DNA from: Ectothiorhodospira mobilis | Lineage (GTDB): Bacteria; Pseudomonadota; Gammaproteobacteria; Ectothiorhodospirales; Ectothiorhodospiraceae | NCBI RefSeq assembly: GCF_016584115.1 | Contig: NZ_NRSK01000010.1 | Span: 19,788 to 83,787 of the forward strand | Direction of reading: 5' to 3' | DNA: 64,000 nucleotides | Part shown: in pieces, positions 14,822 through 26,817 of the stretch | Layout: each line of letters opens with the position of its first letter | Numbering within the stretch: the first letter of the stretch is position 1 | Notes under the pieces: generated by a model | Seen by the model: the letters and a program-made list of their open reading frames with translations, nothing else | Told to the model about the DNA's origin: nothing | Databases searched by the model: none | Program-made: the position numbers and the translations under genes

Positions 14822-17206
14822 ATGCTGGAAGCCCTGAGGGAGGACATCGCCCGGCACCGTGAGTTCACCTACCTGCTGCTGCGCCGGCTGCAGAACCTGG
14901 GGCGGGCCTTCGTGCTGCGTTCCGACCTGCAGGATATGTACCGTGCCCTGGCCTCGGAGCATGCCGCCCCGCCGCCGGAGTATTCGGTCCTGACACAGAT
15001 GCTGGAGGATGTGCAGGAGGCGGTGGTCACCGCCCCCTGGATCTCCTTTTCCGTGCGTCCCCAGGTGGGGCGCTGGGTCTATCTGCGCATCCATGCCGAC
15101 GAGCTGGCGGTGGAACCGGTGTCGGTGGGGGCCTTCCTGGAGTTCAAGGAGCGTCTGGTGGCCCCCCATCTGGAGGAGTACCGCCCCCTGGAGTTCGATA
15201 TCGGCGCCTTCCAGCGCAACTTCCCCAACCTGCGGGAATCCCGTTCCATCGGCCAGGGGGTGGAGTTCCTCAACCGCAAGCTCTCCAGCCAGCTCTTCGA
15301 CCGGGATGGGTCGGGCTTCCACAAGCTGTTCCTGTTCCTGCGGGAGCACCGCTGCAACGGGCATCAGTTGATGATCAACGACCGGGTCCGGGACGTGGAC
15401 GGCCTGCGCACCGTTATCCGTTCCGCCGAGAAGCGCCTGGCCCGTATGGATCCGGAGACCCCCTGGGACGCGGTGGCCCACACCCTGCAGGAGCTGGGCC
15501 TGGAGGCCGGCTGGGGGCGGGACGTGGGGCGCATCCTGGAGAGCCTGGAACTGCTCTCCGAGCTGCTGGAGGCCCCCTCGCCCAAGACCCTGGAGCGGTT
15601 CCTGGCGCGCATCCCCATGATCTTCAGCATGCTCATCCTCAGCCCCCATGGCTTCTTCGGCCAGTCCAACGTCCTGGGGCTGCCGGACACCGGCGGGCAG
15701 GTGGTCTACATCCTGGACCAGGTGCGTTCCCTGGAGCGGGAGATGCATGCCCGCCTCGCGGAGCAGGGCCTGGATATCCAGCCCCGCATCCTGGTGGTGA
15801 CCCGTCTCATCCCCGAGGCCCGGGGCACCACCTGCGATCAGCCGGAGGAGCATATCTCCGGCACCCAGAACGCCAAGATCCTGCGCGTGCCCTTCCGTGG
15901 CCGGGACGGGGAGGTGGTGCCCCACTGGATCTCCCGCTTCGAGATCTGGCCCTATCTGGAGCGTTTCGCCAATGACGTGGAGACCCGCGTGCGCGCTGAG
16001 CTGGGGGGGCGGCCGGATTTGATCGTGGGCAACTATTCCGACGGCAACCTGGTGGCCACGCTGCTGTCGGCCCGCATGCACGTCACCCAGTGCAACATCG
16101 CCCATGCCCTGGAGAAGACCAAGTACCTCTACTCGGATCTCTACTGGCGGGAGAACGAGGACCAGTACCATTTCTCCTGCCAGTTCACCGCGGACCTGAT
16201 CGCCATGAACGCCGCGGATTTCATCCTCACCAGCACCTACCAGGAGATCGCCGGCACCGATCACGCCATCGGCCAGTACGAGAGCTACGGCGCCTTCACC
16301 CTGCCCGAGCTCTATCGCGTGGTGAATGGCATCGACGTCTTCGACCCCCGCTTCAACATCGTCTCCCCGGGGGCCGACTCCGAGGTGTACTTCTCCCACC
16401 AGGAGACGGAGCGGCGCCTCGGGGGGCTGCACGGGGAGTTGCATGAGATGCTCTTCGGCGGGCCGCACCCGGAAGCCCGGGGGGTGCTGGAGGACCCGGA
16501 CAAACCCCTGATCTTCACCATGGCCCGCCTGGATCGCATCAAGAACATCACCGGTCTGGTGTCCTGGTACGCGCATCAGCCGGAGCTGCGCCGGCGGGCC
16601 AACCTGGTGGTGGTGGCCGGGCATGTGGACGCCAGCCGCTCCACCGACCGGGAGGAGCAGGAGCAGATCGCCTGCATGCACCGGCTGTTTGACGAGCACG
16701 GCCTGGACGGGCAGGTGCGCTGGCTGGGGATGCGCCTGGACAAGGTCCTCTCGGGGGAGCTCTACCGCTACGTGGCGGACCATCGGGGGGTGTTCGTGCA
16801 ACCGGCCCTGTTCGAGGCCTTTGGCCTGACGGTGATCGAGGCCATGGTCTCGGGCCTGCCCACCTTCGCCACCCTCTATGGCGGTCCCCTGGAGATCATC
16901 CAGCACGGCCGCTCCGGCTATCACATCGACCCCAACCATGGGGAGGAGGCCGCCGGGGTGCTGCTGGACTTCTTCCAGCGCTGCGAGGCGGACCCGGCCC
17001 ACTGGGATCGGGTCTCCCGGGCGGGCATGGACCGGGTGGAGGCCCACTACACCTGGAAACGCTACGCCGAGCGCATGATGACCCTGTCGCGCATCTACGG
17101 GTTCTGGAAGTACGTCACCAATCTGGAACGGGCCGAGACCCGGCGCTACCTGGAGATGTTCTATGCCCTGCAGTACCGCCCGCTGGCGGCGCGGCTGGAG
17201 GAGTGA
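14822..17206 (+). CDS. Sucrose synthase
   Basis: Reversible transfer of glucose between sucrose and UDP (or ADP), giving NDP-glucose and fructose. 794 residues, the usual length. The N-terminal half is the sucrose synthase regulatory region. The GT-B catalytic half begins near residue 275 with [18 protein letters not shown] and continues with [14 protein letters not shown]. The GT4 E-x7-E motif EAFGLTVIE lies near 662. GAGGAGG precedes the ATG. Outside plants and cyanobacteria the enzyme is known from a few proteobacteria, including Nitrosomonas, Acidithiobacillus and Thioalkalivibrio relatives. No sucrose-phosphate synthase or phosphatase is in the window. Confidence 0.95.
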   Translation: MLEALREDIARHREFTYLLLRRLQNLGRAFVLRSDLQDMYRALASEHAAPPPEYSVLTQMLEDVQEAVVTAPWISFSVRPQVGRWVYLRIHADELAVEPVSVGAFLEFKERLVAPHLEEYRPLEFDIGAFQRNFPNLRESRSIGQGVEFLNRKLSSQLFDRDGSGFHKLFLFLREHRCNGHQLMINDRVRDVDGLRTVIRSAEKRLARMDPETPWDAVAHTLQELGLEAGWGRDVGRILESLELLSELLEAPSPKTLERFLARIPMIFSMLILSPHGFFGQSNVLGLPDTGGQVVYILDQVRSLEREMHARLAEQGLDIQPRILVVTRLIPEARGTTCDQPEEHISGTQNAKILRVPFRGRDGEVVPHWISRFEIWPYLERFANDVETRVRAELGGRPDLIVGNYSDGNLVATLLSARMHVTQCNIAHALEKTKYLYSDLYWRENEDQYHFSCQFTADLIAMNAADFILTSTYQEIAGTDHAIGQYESYGAFTLPELYRVVNGIDVFDPRFNIVSPGADSEVYFSHQETERRLGGLHGELHEMLFGGPHPEARGVLEDPDKPLIFTMARLDRIKNITGLVSWYAHQPELRRRANLVVVAGHVDASRSTDREEQEQIACMHRLFDEHGLDGQVRWLGMRLDKVLSGELYRYVADHRGVFVQPALFEAFGLTVIEAMVSGLPTFATLYGGPLEIIQHGRSGYHIDPNHGEEAAGVLLDFFQRCEADPAHWDRVSRAGMDRVEAHYTWKRYAERMMTLSRIYGFWKYVTNLERAETRRYLEMFYALQYRPLAARLEE

Positions 17207-17223
17207 GCCCCGTTCTGCCCGAC

Positions 17224-17244
17224 GCGGCACAGGGGCTGTGCCGC
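17224..17244. terminator. Hairpin between convergent sucrose synthase and OmpA-like genes
   Basis: GCGGCACA (17224-17231), loop GGGGC, TGTGCCGC (17237-17244), 17 bases after the sucrose synthase stop. No U tract. Confidence 0.45.
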
Positions 17245-17321
17245 GCCAGCGGTGGTGGTATCCCGGTTCGGGTGCCGGTCCGATTCAGGCTGGGGACACC
17301 ATACCCGCCGTTTTGCGCCGT

Positions 17322-18119
17322 TCAGAACGAGGCCGTTGTCTCCCCGGATTCATCGGAGAGGATGATCTCCACGCGGCGGTTCTTCTGGCGCCCCGCGAAC
17401 GTCTCGTTGGTGGCGATGGGATAGTCCGAGCCCAATCCCCGGGCGATGATGCGGTCGGGGGAGATGCCCTTGCGCACCAGGGCCTCTTGCACCGATTGGG
17501 CCCGCTGCCGGGAGAGTTGCCGATTGAAGGCCGGGTCGCCGGTGCTGTCCGTGTGGCCTTCGATGATGGCCTTATAGCCGGGGTTGGCCGCCAGGAAATC
17601 CGACAGCCTCTGGATCATGCGCGCGGCCCCCGGTTTGAGTTCCGCCTTGCCGGTGTCGAAGAGCACGTCGCCGAGGGTGAGGACCATGCCCCGCGCCGTC
17701 TGTTGCAGTTGTCCCGTGGCGGCCAGATCCCTGGCCGGGCCCTCGGTCATGCGGGGCCGGTCTGCTGTATCGTCCTCCCCTGCAAGCTGTGCTTCCAGCT
17801 CCCTCGCCCGCAGGAGGGCCTCCTCGGCCTCGCGGCTGCGCGCCTCGGCCTGCTCCCTCGCCGAGCTTGCCAGCGCCCGGGCCTGGGCCAGGGCGATCTC
17901 GGCCTCCCGTGCCCGGGCTTCGGCCTGTTCCCGGGCGAGCTGCGCTTCACGCAGCCCGAAGGAGGCATCGAGATCATTCTGATCGGTCATGCCGGTCCCC
18001 TGCTGGGGTGGGGTTCCGGTCTGATAGGGCGCAACGTTGGCACAGCCTGTCAGCATGGTGAAAAGGGCCAGGCCCAGGATGGCCAGACCGGTGTTGCGGG
18101 CGTGGTGTCGAACGGGCAT
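17322..18119 (-). CDS. OmpA-family lipoprotein with coiled coil
   Basis: 265 residues from the ATG at 18119; an ATG at 18149 is possible. An arginine/histidine-rich n-region and hydrophobic stretch end in the lipobox LTGC, so it should be a lipoprotein. Residues ~50-115 form an Ala/Glu/Arg coiled coil with repeated AREQAEAR and SREAEEA units. The C-terminal ~120 residues are an OmpA-like peptidoglycan-binding domain: DVLFDTGKAELKPG, IIEGHTDSTGD, NRQLSRQRAQSV, KNRRVEI. It probably links the outer membrane to the cell wall. It stands alone. Confidence 0.86.
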   Translation of the reverse strand: MPVRHHARNTGLAILGLALFTMLTGCANVAPYQTGTPPQQGTGMTDQNDLDASFGLREAQLAREQAEARAREAEIALAQARALASSAREQAEARSREAEEALLRARELEAQLAGEDDTADRPRMTEGPARDLAATGQLQQTARGMVLTLGDVLFDTGKAELKPGAARMIQRLSDFLAANPGYKAIIEGHTDSTGDPAFNRQLSRQRAQSVQEALVRKGISPDRIIARGLGSDYPIATNETFAGRQKNRRVEIILSDESGETTASF

Positions 18120-18317
18120 AGAATGGTTTCTCGGCGCTTGATGTTTCATTGGCGGTCGGTGTTCGGTTCCGGCATCCACGGCGGGGTGTCAGTGATTTTC
18201 CATGTCAGCACAGACTACCCACGTTGCACGAAGCATTGACAGGTCTGGGTGGCTAGCTTAGCACCCGCTCCCATGATGTGAAATGGTGCTCCATTTTTAT
18301 GTCCGGATGATGCAATT

Positions 18318-19628
18318 TCATGGACCACTGTGGGTTACATTCCGACAGCCGGTTTCCACCAGTCGCCAGGAGGCCACGGTGGCCAGGGCGGCGAAGCCGG
18401 TGAGCAGCCACAGGCCGCGCCGGTAGTCCTCCGGGCCGTAGAGCGGCACCCCGGCGGCGGAGAGGCGGCCGTCCCAGCCCAGGTCCATGACCCAGCCGAA
18501 CAGGGGCTGGAACAGGGCCGCCCCCAGGAAGAGCCCGGTGTTCACCAGGGCGATGGCCATGCCCGAGAGGGACGGCGTGGTCACCTCCTTGGCATGGGCG
18601 TAGGCCACCACGAAACTCCCCGCCGCCAGGCCCATGACCGTGAACAGGGCCAGGCCCGTGACCCCCGGGCCCCAGGGCAGAAAGAGCAGGGCCAGGCACA
18701 TGGCCAGGTAGAGCAGGGCGCCCGCCTGCAGCACCGGACGGCGCCGGCCCAGGCGGTCGGAGACATGGCCCGCCAGCAGGCAGCCGGCGGCGAAGGCGAC
18801 GGTGCCGGCGGTGGTGTAGAACGAGGCCTCTCCCCGGCTCAGTTCGTGCACGTCCCGCAGCAGGGGCACGGCCCACAGGCCCAGCATGCCGAACAGGCTG
18901 CCGGTGATGCCCAGATCATAGAAAAAGCCCGGCCACAGGCGGCGGTTGGCCAGCACCGCCTTCAGGTCCCGCAGCCAGTGCTGCTGCCGGGGGGCGTGGG
19001 GTGGCAGCCCCTCCATCTCCCGCACCGAGGGGAACCCCAGCTGTTCGGGGCGGTCCCGCACCAGCCACCAGGAGAGCAGGGCCAGGCCCATGGCCGCGCC
19101 CCCCAGGACGACGAACAGGCTGCGCCAGTCCACCCACAGCAGCATCAGGGCCAGGGGGCCTGTGGCGGCGATGGCGCCGACATTGCCCAGCAGCAGGGTG
19201 AGGCCGCTGATGGTGCCGTAGCGCCGCTCGCTGAACCATACGGTGTTGCTCTTCATCAGGCCGACGAAGACCACCGACACCCCCAGCCCCACAAGGAACC
19301 GCCCCAGGCTGGCGGCGGCCAGGTCGTCCGCCAGTCCGAACAGCACCGACCCCAGCCCCGCCACCAGGTTGCCCACGGTGACTGAAAGGCGCGATCCCAG
19401 GGTGTCCGCCAGTACCCCGGCGGGCATCTGCATGGCGGTGTAGATATAGAAATACATGGCCGAGAGGGACCCCAGGGCCGCGGCGCTGGTGCCAAAGGCC
19501 GCTGCCAGCTCACCGGAGACCACCCCGGGGGCGAAGCGGTGGAAGAAGACCAGCATGTAGGCGGCCACCAGTACGGCGTAGATGGTCCAGCGGATGCGCA
19601 CGAAGCGCCGGGTGTCCAGGGTGGGCAT
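18318..19628 (-). CDS. Major facilitator superfamily transporter
   Basis: 436 residues from the ATG at 19628 (AAAGGA upstream). About 12 hydrophobic segments are seen, with two MFS halves. GVLADTLGSRLSV after the second helix is the MFS loop 2-3 motif, and HVSDRLGRRRPV is its repeat in the second half. The substrate cannot be assigned. Divergent from coaBC. Confidence 0.85.
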   Translation of the reverse strand: MPTLDTRRFVRIRWTIYAVLVAAYMLVFFHRFAPGVVSGELAAAFGTSAAALGSLSAMYFYIYTAMQMPAGVLADTLGSRLSVTVGNLVAGLGSVLFGLADDLAAASLGRFLVGLGVSVVFVGLMKSNTVWFSERRYGTISGLTLLLGNVGAIAATGPLALMLLWVDWRSLFVVLGGAAMGLALLSWWLVRDRPEQLGFPSVREMEGLPPHAPRQQHWLRDLKAVLANRRLWPGFFYDLGITGSLFGMLGLWAVPLLRDVHELSRGEASFYTTAGTVAFAAGCLLAGHVSDRLGRRRPVLQAGALLYLAMCLALLFLPWGPGVTGLALFTVMGLAAGSFVVAYAHAKEVTTPSLSGMAIALVNTGLFLGAALFQPLFGWVMDLGWDGRLSAAGVPLYGPEDYRRGLWLLTGFAALATVASWRLVETGCRNVTHSGP

Positions 19629-19732
19629 GGGGGGGTCCTTTTGCGATGCAAGCGGTGGGCATGGTACCCGGGTCCGCCCCTCCGGGACCATGGGTCTGCC
19701 CCCTGCGTGGAACGAGGGTGTAGAATCCTGCC

Positions 19733-20944
19733 ATGCCATTGACCGGAAAACACATCCTGCTGGGGGTCTCCGCGGGGATCTCCATTTACAAGAGTTGCGA
19801 TCTGGTGCGCCGTCTCATGGACGCCGGTGCCCGGGTGCGGGTGGTGATGACCCCCCGGGCGGCGGAGTTTGTGGCGCCCCTCACCTTTCAGGCCCTGTCG
19901 GGCCATCCCGTGCGCCTGTCCGCCTTCGATGCCGGGGCCGAGGCGGGCATGGATCATATCGAACTGGCCCGCTGGGCCGATTGCGTGCTGGTGGCCCCGG
20001 CCACGGCGGATCTCATGGCCCGCCTGGCCCAGGGCATGGCCGACGATCTGCTCACCACCCTCTGCCTGGCCACCGAGGCCCCGGTATATCTGGCCCCGGC
20101 CATGAACCGGGCCATGTGGGCCCATGCCGCCACCCGGGCCAACGCGGAATGTCTCGCGGCCCGCGGGGTGCGCCTGTTCGGTCCCGCCTCGGGGGGGCAG
20201 GCCTGCGGTGAGGAGGGGGCGGGACGCATGCTGGAGCCGGGGGAACTGGTGGCCGCATTGCGGGAGAGGTTCACGGAAGGTCCTTTGGCGGGGCGGCGGG
20301 TCCTGATCACCGCCGGTCCCACCCGGGAGCCGGTGGACCCGGTACGGTTCGTGGGCAACCGCAGCTCCGGACGCATGGGCTATGCCGTGGCCGCTGCCGC
20401 CGCCGAGGCCGGGGCCCGGGTGTGCCTGGTGAGCGGTCCGGTGGCCCTGCCATCGCCGCCGGGGGTGGAGCGGGTGGCCGTGGAGACCGCCCTGGAGATG
20501 CACGCGGCGGTGATGGAACGGGTGGCTCAGGCGGAGATCTTCATCGCCACGGCGGCGGTGGCGGACTACCGGGTGGCGGAGCCCGCCCGGGAGAAGATCA
20601 AGAAGCGGGCCGATACCCTGGAGCTGCGCCTGGTGCGCAACCCGGACATCCTGGCGGAGGTGGCGGCCCGGCCGGACGCCCCCTTTACCGTGGGTTTCGC
20701 CGCGGAGACCGGGGACCTGGAGCAGCACGCCCGGGGCAAGCTGGAGGCCAAGGGGCTGGATATGATCGCCGCCAACGATGTCTCTGCGGGGCAGGGCTTC
20801 GATGCCGGGGACAACGCCCTGGAGGTGCTGTGGCCCGGCGGTGGTACCAGCCTGGGGCGTCAGTCCAAGACGGCCCTGGCCCGGGCGCTGGTGGCGCTGG
20901 TGGCCCGGCGTCTTGGGGCGGCCCGGGGGGACGATGTGGCCTGA
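19733..20944 (+). CDS. coaBC: Bifunctional phosphopantothenoylcysteine decarboxylase / synthase
   Basis: Two consecutive steps of coenzyme A synthesis. 403 residues. The N-terminal flavoprotein CoaC domain has [18 protein letters not shown], the HIELARWAD histidine, [19 protein letters not shown] and the [15 protein letters not shown] active-site Cys loop. The CoaB domain starts near residue 185 with [16 protein letters not shown] and includes [10 protein letters not shown] and ATAAVADYR. dut follows 50 bases later, the common coaBC-dut-algC order. Confidence 0.96.
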   Translation: MPLTGKHILLGVSAGISIYKSCDLVRRLMDAGARVRVVMTPRAAEFVAPLTFQALSGHPVRLSAFDAGAEAGMDHIELARWADCVLVAPATADLMARLAQGMADDLLTTLCLATEAPVYLAPAMNRAMWAHAATRANAECLAARGVRLFGPASGGQACGEEGAGRMLEPGELVAALRERFTEGPLAGRRVLITAGPTREPVDPVRFVGNRSSGRMGYAVAAAAAEAGARVCLVSGPVALPSPPGVERVAVETALEMHAAVMERVAQAEIFIATAAVADYRVAEPAREKIKKRADTLELRLVRNPDILAEVAARPDAPFTVGFAAETGDLEQHARGKLEAKGLDMIAANDVSAGQGFDAGDNALEVLWPGGGTSLGRQSKTALARALVALVARRLGAARGDDVA

Positions 20945-20994
20945 TGCGGCCGTCTCCGGGGGCACCGGATCCTTTTCCCATTTCGAGAGCGTAC

Positions 20995-21450
20995 ATGCAG
21001 ACCATCGATATCCGTATCCTGGACCCCCGGGTGGGTCGTGAATTCCCGTTGCCGGAGCCGGCCACCGCCGGTTCCGCGGGGGTGGACCTGCGGGCCTGCC
21101 TGGAGGGTCCCCTGGAGTTGCAGCCGGGGCAGGCGGAACTGATCCCCACCGGCATTGCCATGCACATCGCCGATCCGGGGCTGACGGCCATGGTGCTGCC
21201 CCGGTCCGGGTTGGGGCATCGTCAGGGGATCGTGCTGGGCAATCTGGTGGGTCTGATCGACTCCGATTACCAGGGCCCGTTGATGGTCTCCTGCTGGAAT
21301 CGGGGGGTGCAGCCGGTGGTGGTGGAACCGGGGGAGCGCATCGCCCAGATGGTGGTGGTGCCGGTGGTGCAACCCCGGTTCCGGGTGGTGGATGATTTCG
21401 AGGGGAGCGAGCGTGGTGAAGGGGGGTTTGGTTCTTCCGGGCGCCTCTGA
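20995..21450 (+). CDS. dut: dUTP diphosphatase
   Basis: Hydrolyses dUTP to dUMP, keeping uracil out of DNA and feeding thymidylate synthesis. 151 residues, trimeric type. Motifs in order: [35 protein letters not shown] with the catalytic Asp, [12 protein letters not shown], and the glycine-rich tail [11 protein letters not shown] that closes over the nucleotide. Start is the ATG at 20995. Confidence 0.96.
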   Translation: MQTIDIRILDPRVGREFPLPEPATAGSAGVDLRACLEGPLELQPGQAELIPTGIAMHIADPGLTAMVLPRSGLGHRQGIVLGNLVGLIDSDYQGPLMVSCWNRGVQPVVVEPGERIAQMVVVPVVQPRFRVVDDFEGSERGEGGFGSSGRL

Positions 21451-21503
21451 GGAGGCGGTTCCCCGGTGGCGTATTCGAGACCTTTTGTGGGGGTGCTTGT
21501 GGG

Positions 21504-21948
21504 GCCGCCGGGGGGCGGGTCGCCCTGCGGCGGGACGCCGTGCATACCTCCCTGTAGGCTTGCGCGCCGCCTCCCTGCGGCGCACACCCGCCTCCGGGCG
21601 ACCCGCCCCCCGACGGCGGGGCTGCGGTGGGGCCCTCCCTGCAGTCCTGCACGCCGTTTCCCCGGGGTGTACACCCGCCTCCGGGCGACCCGCCCCCCGA
21701 CGGCGGGGCTGCGGTGGGGCCCTCCCTGCAGTCCTGCACGCCGTTTCCCCGGGGTGTACACCCGTCTCCGGGCGGCCCGCCCCCCGGCGGCTGGGCTGCG
21801 GTGAGTCCCTCCCTGCAGTCCTGTGCGCCGTTTCCCCGGGGTGTACACCCGCCTCCGGGCGACCCGCCCCCCGACGGCGGGGCTGTGGTGGGTTCCTTCC
21901 GGCAGGCCTGCACGCCGTTTCCCCGGCGCGTGTACCTGCCTCCGGGCG
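21504..21948. repeat. 87-bp tandem repeat (VNTR) between dut and algC
   Basis: The landmark CCTCCGGGCG recurs at 21591, 21678, 21765 (one base changed), 21852 and 21939, spaced exactly 87 bases. One degenerate copy precedes the series. Two units are nearly identical across their length; the third and fourth differ by scattered bases. Each unit contains CCCGCC/GGCGGG able to form a hairpin, CTGCAGTCCTGCAC, and CCCCGGGGTGTACACC. Because 87 is 29 codons and there are few stops, artefactual open frames run through on both strands. It fills most of the 519 bases without a gene. No spacer-repeat alternation, so not CRISPR. Confidence 0.93.
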
Positions 21949-21969
21949 GGTCCTGGGGAGGCGGGGGGG

Positions 21970-24319
<2,350 letters not shown>

Positions 24320-24331
24320 GGTGCAGCCCCG

Positions 24332-24952
24332 TTACGGGGTGTCCTCCTCCCGGGCGCGCAGGGTGCGCAGCCGTTCCAGGTCCCGCCGGAACCGCTGTTC
24401 GATCCGCTCCCGCTGCGCCCGTTTCTCCTCCAGGCGTGCCTGGTGGGCACGGATGCGCTCCTCCAGGGCCTCGGCCCGGGCCGTGTCCCCCCCGCTGCGC
24501 AGACGGTCCCGTTCCGCGCGCAGTTCCTCCAGCCGATCCTGCAGGAGGTCCAGCTCGGAGTCGATGAGGGCGAGGCGGTCATCCCGGGTATGGATCAGCT
24601 CCCGCTCCGAGCCGAAGCTCTGCAGCAGGATGCGGTCCGCCTCCGCCTGCCGGGCGGCCTTTTCCTCCGCCGCCCGGCGGCGGGCCTCCTCGGCGGCGCG
24701 GGCCTCCCGCTCCGCGGCGCTGGGGGGCGCCTCCTGGCGTTCCCTCACCAGGCCGCGGCGGTCGATCACCTCACGGTCGAAGCGGGTCACCCCGGAGGGC
24801 GGGGTGTCGCTCATATGCACCTGCCCGTCCTCATCCACCCAGCGGTAGATCTCCCCGCAGGCAACCGCCGGGAGGAGGGCTGCAAGGATCAGCAGCAGGA
24901 TGCGCGGGGCATGGCGGTGTGTCGTGCCGGTGCGAGCGGGATGGATGGGCAT
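24332..24952 (-). CDS. DUF4124-domain exported coiled-coil protein
   Basis: 206 residues from the ATG at 24952, which has GAGGAGG five bases upstream. A hydrophobic segment (ILLLILAALLPAVACG) acts as signal sequence and is followed by the DUF4124 signature EIYRWVDEDGQVHMSDTPP. The remaining ~130 residues are a charged Arg/Glu/Ala coiled coil. Function unknown. Lies 93 bases downstream of pyrE on the same strand. Confidence 0.8.
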   Translation of the reverse strand: MPIHPARTGTTHRHAPRILLLILAALLPAVACGEIYRWVDEDGQVHMSDTPPSGVTRFDREVIDRRGLVRERQEAPPSAAEREARAAEEARRRAAEEKAARQAEADRILLQSFGSERELIHTRDDRLALIDSELDLLQDRLEELRAERDRLRSGGDTARAEALEERIRAHQARLEEKRAQRERIEQRFRRDLERLRTLRAREEDTP

Positions 24953-25045
24953 GGCGGCCTCCTCGGGCACGGGTTGGTCCGTCGTCTGGATCATGGTTCC
25001 GCTTCCCGCGGACCCCTTCCCGGCCCTGCGCGCCCCGGGCGGCGT

Positions 25046-25690
25046 TCAGCCCACCCCGTATTCCCGGCGGTAGGCCTCCACCGCGGCGCGGTGTTCCTCC
25101 ATGTCCGGGAGTTCGTGCAGGAAGGCCTCCAGGTCCGTCAGGGTGGCGATGGCGTGTACGCCCACCCCCAGGTCCCGTTCCGCCTCCTGGATGGCCGAGA
25201 GGGCCCCCTGTCCCCGTTCCTGCCGGTCCAGGGCGATGAGCACCCCCGCGGGTTCCGCGCCGGCGGCGCGGATCAGGTCCACCGACTCGCGGATGGCGGT
25301 GCCGGCGGTGATGACGTCGTCCACGATGAGCACGCGCCCCTGCAGCGGGGCCCCCACCAGGTTGCCCCCCTCGCCGTGGTCCTTGGCCTCCTTGCGGTTG
25401 AAGCAGTAGGGGTAGTCCCGGTCATGCTCCCGGGCCAGGGCCATGGCGGTGGCGGCCACCAGGGGGATGCCCTTGTAGGCGGGCCCGAAGAGGGTGTCCA
25501 CCTGCATGCCGGAGTCCACCAGCGCACGGGCGTAGAAGGCCCCCAGGCGGGCCAGGTCCCTGCCGGTGCTGAACAGGCCGGCATTGAAGAAATAGGGACT
25601 CACCCGGCCGGATTTGAGGGTGAAGCGGCCAAAGCGCAGCACGCCGCGCTCCAGGCAGAATTGCAGGAATTCGGTGCGATAGGTGTTCAT
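25046..25690 (-). CDS. pyrE: Orotate phosphoribosyltransferase
   Basis: Makes OMP from orotate and PRPP in pyrimidine synthesis. 214 residues from the ATG at 25690 ([11 protein letters not shown]). [14 protein letters not shown] at the N-terminus, GPAYKGIPL, the catalytic loop [15 protein letters not shown], and the PRPP motif [16 protein letters not shown] near 120. Divergent from an ExoIII homologue, the same pair as pyrE-crc in Pseudomonas. Confidence 0.96.
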   Translation of the reverse strand: MNTYRTEFLQFCLERGVLRFGRFTLKSGRVSPYFFNAGLFSTGRDLARLGAFYARALVDSGMQVDTLFGPAYKGIPLVAATAMALAREHDRDYPYCFNRKEAKDHGEGGNLVGAPLQGRVLIVDDVITAGTAIRESVDLIRAAGAEPAGVLIALDRQERGQGALSAIQEAERDLGVGVHAIATLTDLEAFLHELPDMEEHRAAVEAYRREYGVG

Positions 25691-25796
25691 GGACGCGAAG
25701 TTACAAGGATGCGGCGCATGGGACAAGCGCTTGCGCGTCCGTCCGCGGGGCCATGTGGTAGGTTCGTCGGACCACTCCCATTATCCCCTCAAGGCC

Positions 25797-26618
25797 ATGC
25801 GTATTGTCAATTTCAACGCCAACGGCATCCGCTCCGCCGCCCGCAAGGGCTTCTTCCAGTGGCTCGAGGCCCAGGGGGCGGACGTGGTCTGCATCCAGGA
25901 GACCAAGGCCCAGGTGCACCAGTTGGAGGACGAGATCTTCCATCCCCGGGGCTACCACTGCACCTACTTCGACGCACAGAAGAAGGGCTACAGCGGCGTG
26001 GCTTTGTATTGCCGGCAGGAACCGGACGCGGTGATCACGGGGCTGGGTTCGGAGGATTTCGATCCGGAGGCCCGTTACCTGGAGGCCCGTTTCGGCGGAC
26101 TCTCCGTGGCCTCGGTCTACGTGCCCTCCGGCTCCTCCGGGGAGCTCCGCCAGGCGGCCAAGTACCGCTTCCTGGACCGGTTCATGGAACACCTGCGCCA
26201 GGCCCGGGCCAGCGGCCGGGAGTACGTCCTCTGCGGGGACTGGAACATCGCCCATCGCCCCATCGACCTGCGCAACTGGCGCAGCAATCAGAAGCATTCC
26301 GGGTTCCTGCCGGAGGAACGGGCCTGGCTGGATACCCTCTTCGACGAGGTGGGCTGGGTGGATGCCTTCCGCCGCCTGGTGCAGGCGCCGGAGGAGTACA
26401 CCTGGTGGTCCCACCGGGGGCAGGCCTGGTCGAAAAACGTGGGATGGCGTCTAGACTATCAAGTGACCACCCCGGGGATGGCGCAGCGGGCCCGGACGGC
26501 CTTCGTGCACCGCGCGGACCGCTTTTCCGACCATGCCCCGGTGGTCATGGACTACGACGTTCCGGGGGGGGTGAGCCGGCCGCGGGGGGCTGGCAGCGCG
26601 GGGCACAATTCGCCTTAA
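25797..26618 (+). CDS. Exodeoxyribonuclease III-family AP endonuclease (at the crc locus)
   Basis: 273 residues from the ATG at 25797. All catalytic residues of E. coli ExoIII have counterparts: VNFNANGIRS (Asn7), CIQETKAQ (Glu34), SVYVPSG (Tyr109), LCGDWNIAH (Asp151, Asn153), WRLDYQV (Asp229) and FSDHAPVV (Asp258, His259). It should therefore be an active DNA-repair nuclease. Its divergence from pyrE is the position of crc in Pseudomonas, whose product has lost nuclease activity. Confidence 0.9.
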   Translation: MRIVNFNANGIRSAARKGFFQWLEAQGADVVCIQETKAQVHQLEDEIFHPRGYHCTYFDAQKKGYSGVALYCRQEPDAVITGLGSEDFDPEARYLEARFGGLSVASVYVPSGSSGELRQAAKYRFLDRFMEHLRQARASGREYVLCGDWNIAHRPIDLRNWRSNQKHSGFLPEERAWLDTLFDEVGWVDAFRRLVQAPEEYTWWSHRGQAWSKNVGWRLDYQVTTPGMAQRARTAFVHRADRFSDHAPVVMDYDVPGGVSRPRGAGSAGHNSP

Positions 26619-26637
26619 CTGTTGGACCTGTGTTAAG
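26614..26637. repeat. Short inverted repeat after the ExoIII gene
   Basis: CTTAAC (26614-26619) and GTTAAG (26632-26637), 12 bases apart, spanning the ExoIII stop codon. It lies at the head of the BCCT leader and could be a regulator site; no clear -35/-10 pair was found next to it. Confidence 0.3.
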
Positions 26638-26678
26638 TTTTTGCGTTCACGGAGGATGCTGCCCCATCTCCCGGGGCG

Positions 26679-26727
26679 GGCCGTTGCCGGCCGGGAAGGG
26701 ATTCCGGGGCAACGGCCAGGGGCCGTT
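26679..26727 (+). promoter_or_regulatory. Candidate attenuator in the BCCT transporter leader
   Basis: Three mutually exclusive arms. Arm 1 is GGCCGTTGCC (26679-26688). Arm 2 is its exact 10-base complement GGCAACGGCC (26708-26717). Arm 3 is GGCCGTT (26721-26727). Arm 2 can pair with arm 1 (10 bp) or with arm 3 (7 bp, AGG loop), and the second hairpin runs into TTC. This is the layout of an anti-terminator/terminator switch, though the U tract is short. No known riboswitch was recognised. Confidence 0.4.
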
Positions 26728-26768
26728 TTCAGGCCCCCACGGGAGGGAGATGACGTCTCGATGAGGAC

Positions 26769-26793
26769 CGGGGGCGGCGGTATCCCGCCCCCG
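26769..26793 (+). other. Stable hairpin just before the BCCT ribosome-binding site
   Basis: CGGGGGCGG (26769-26777) pairs perfectly with CCGCCCCCG (26785-26793), loop of 7. The Shine-Dalgarno sequence CGGAGGA follows about 15 bases later, so the hairpin may affect ribosome access or stabilise the message. Confidence 0.45.
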
Positions 26794-26817
26794 TAGCCGC
26801 CCATACTCGGAGGACCC

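Noticed and set aside
14783..17230. 815-codon reverse-strand open frame opposite sucrose synthase
   Set aside because: Mirror frame of a clearly homologous gene, with no ribosome-binding site or recognisable domains; it would also overlap the MarR operator.
21504..21948. CRISPR array
   Set aside because: Adjacent units with no unique spacers, 87-base period, no cas genes nearby.
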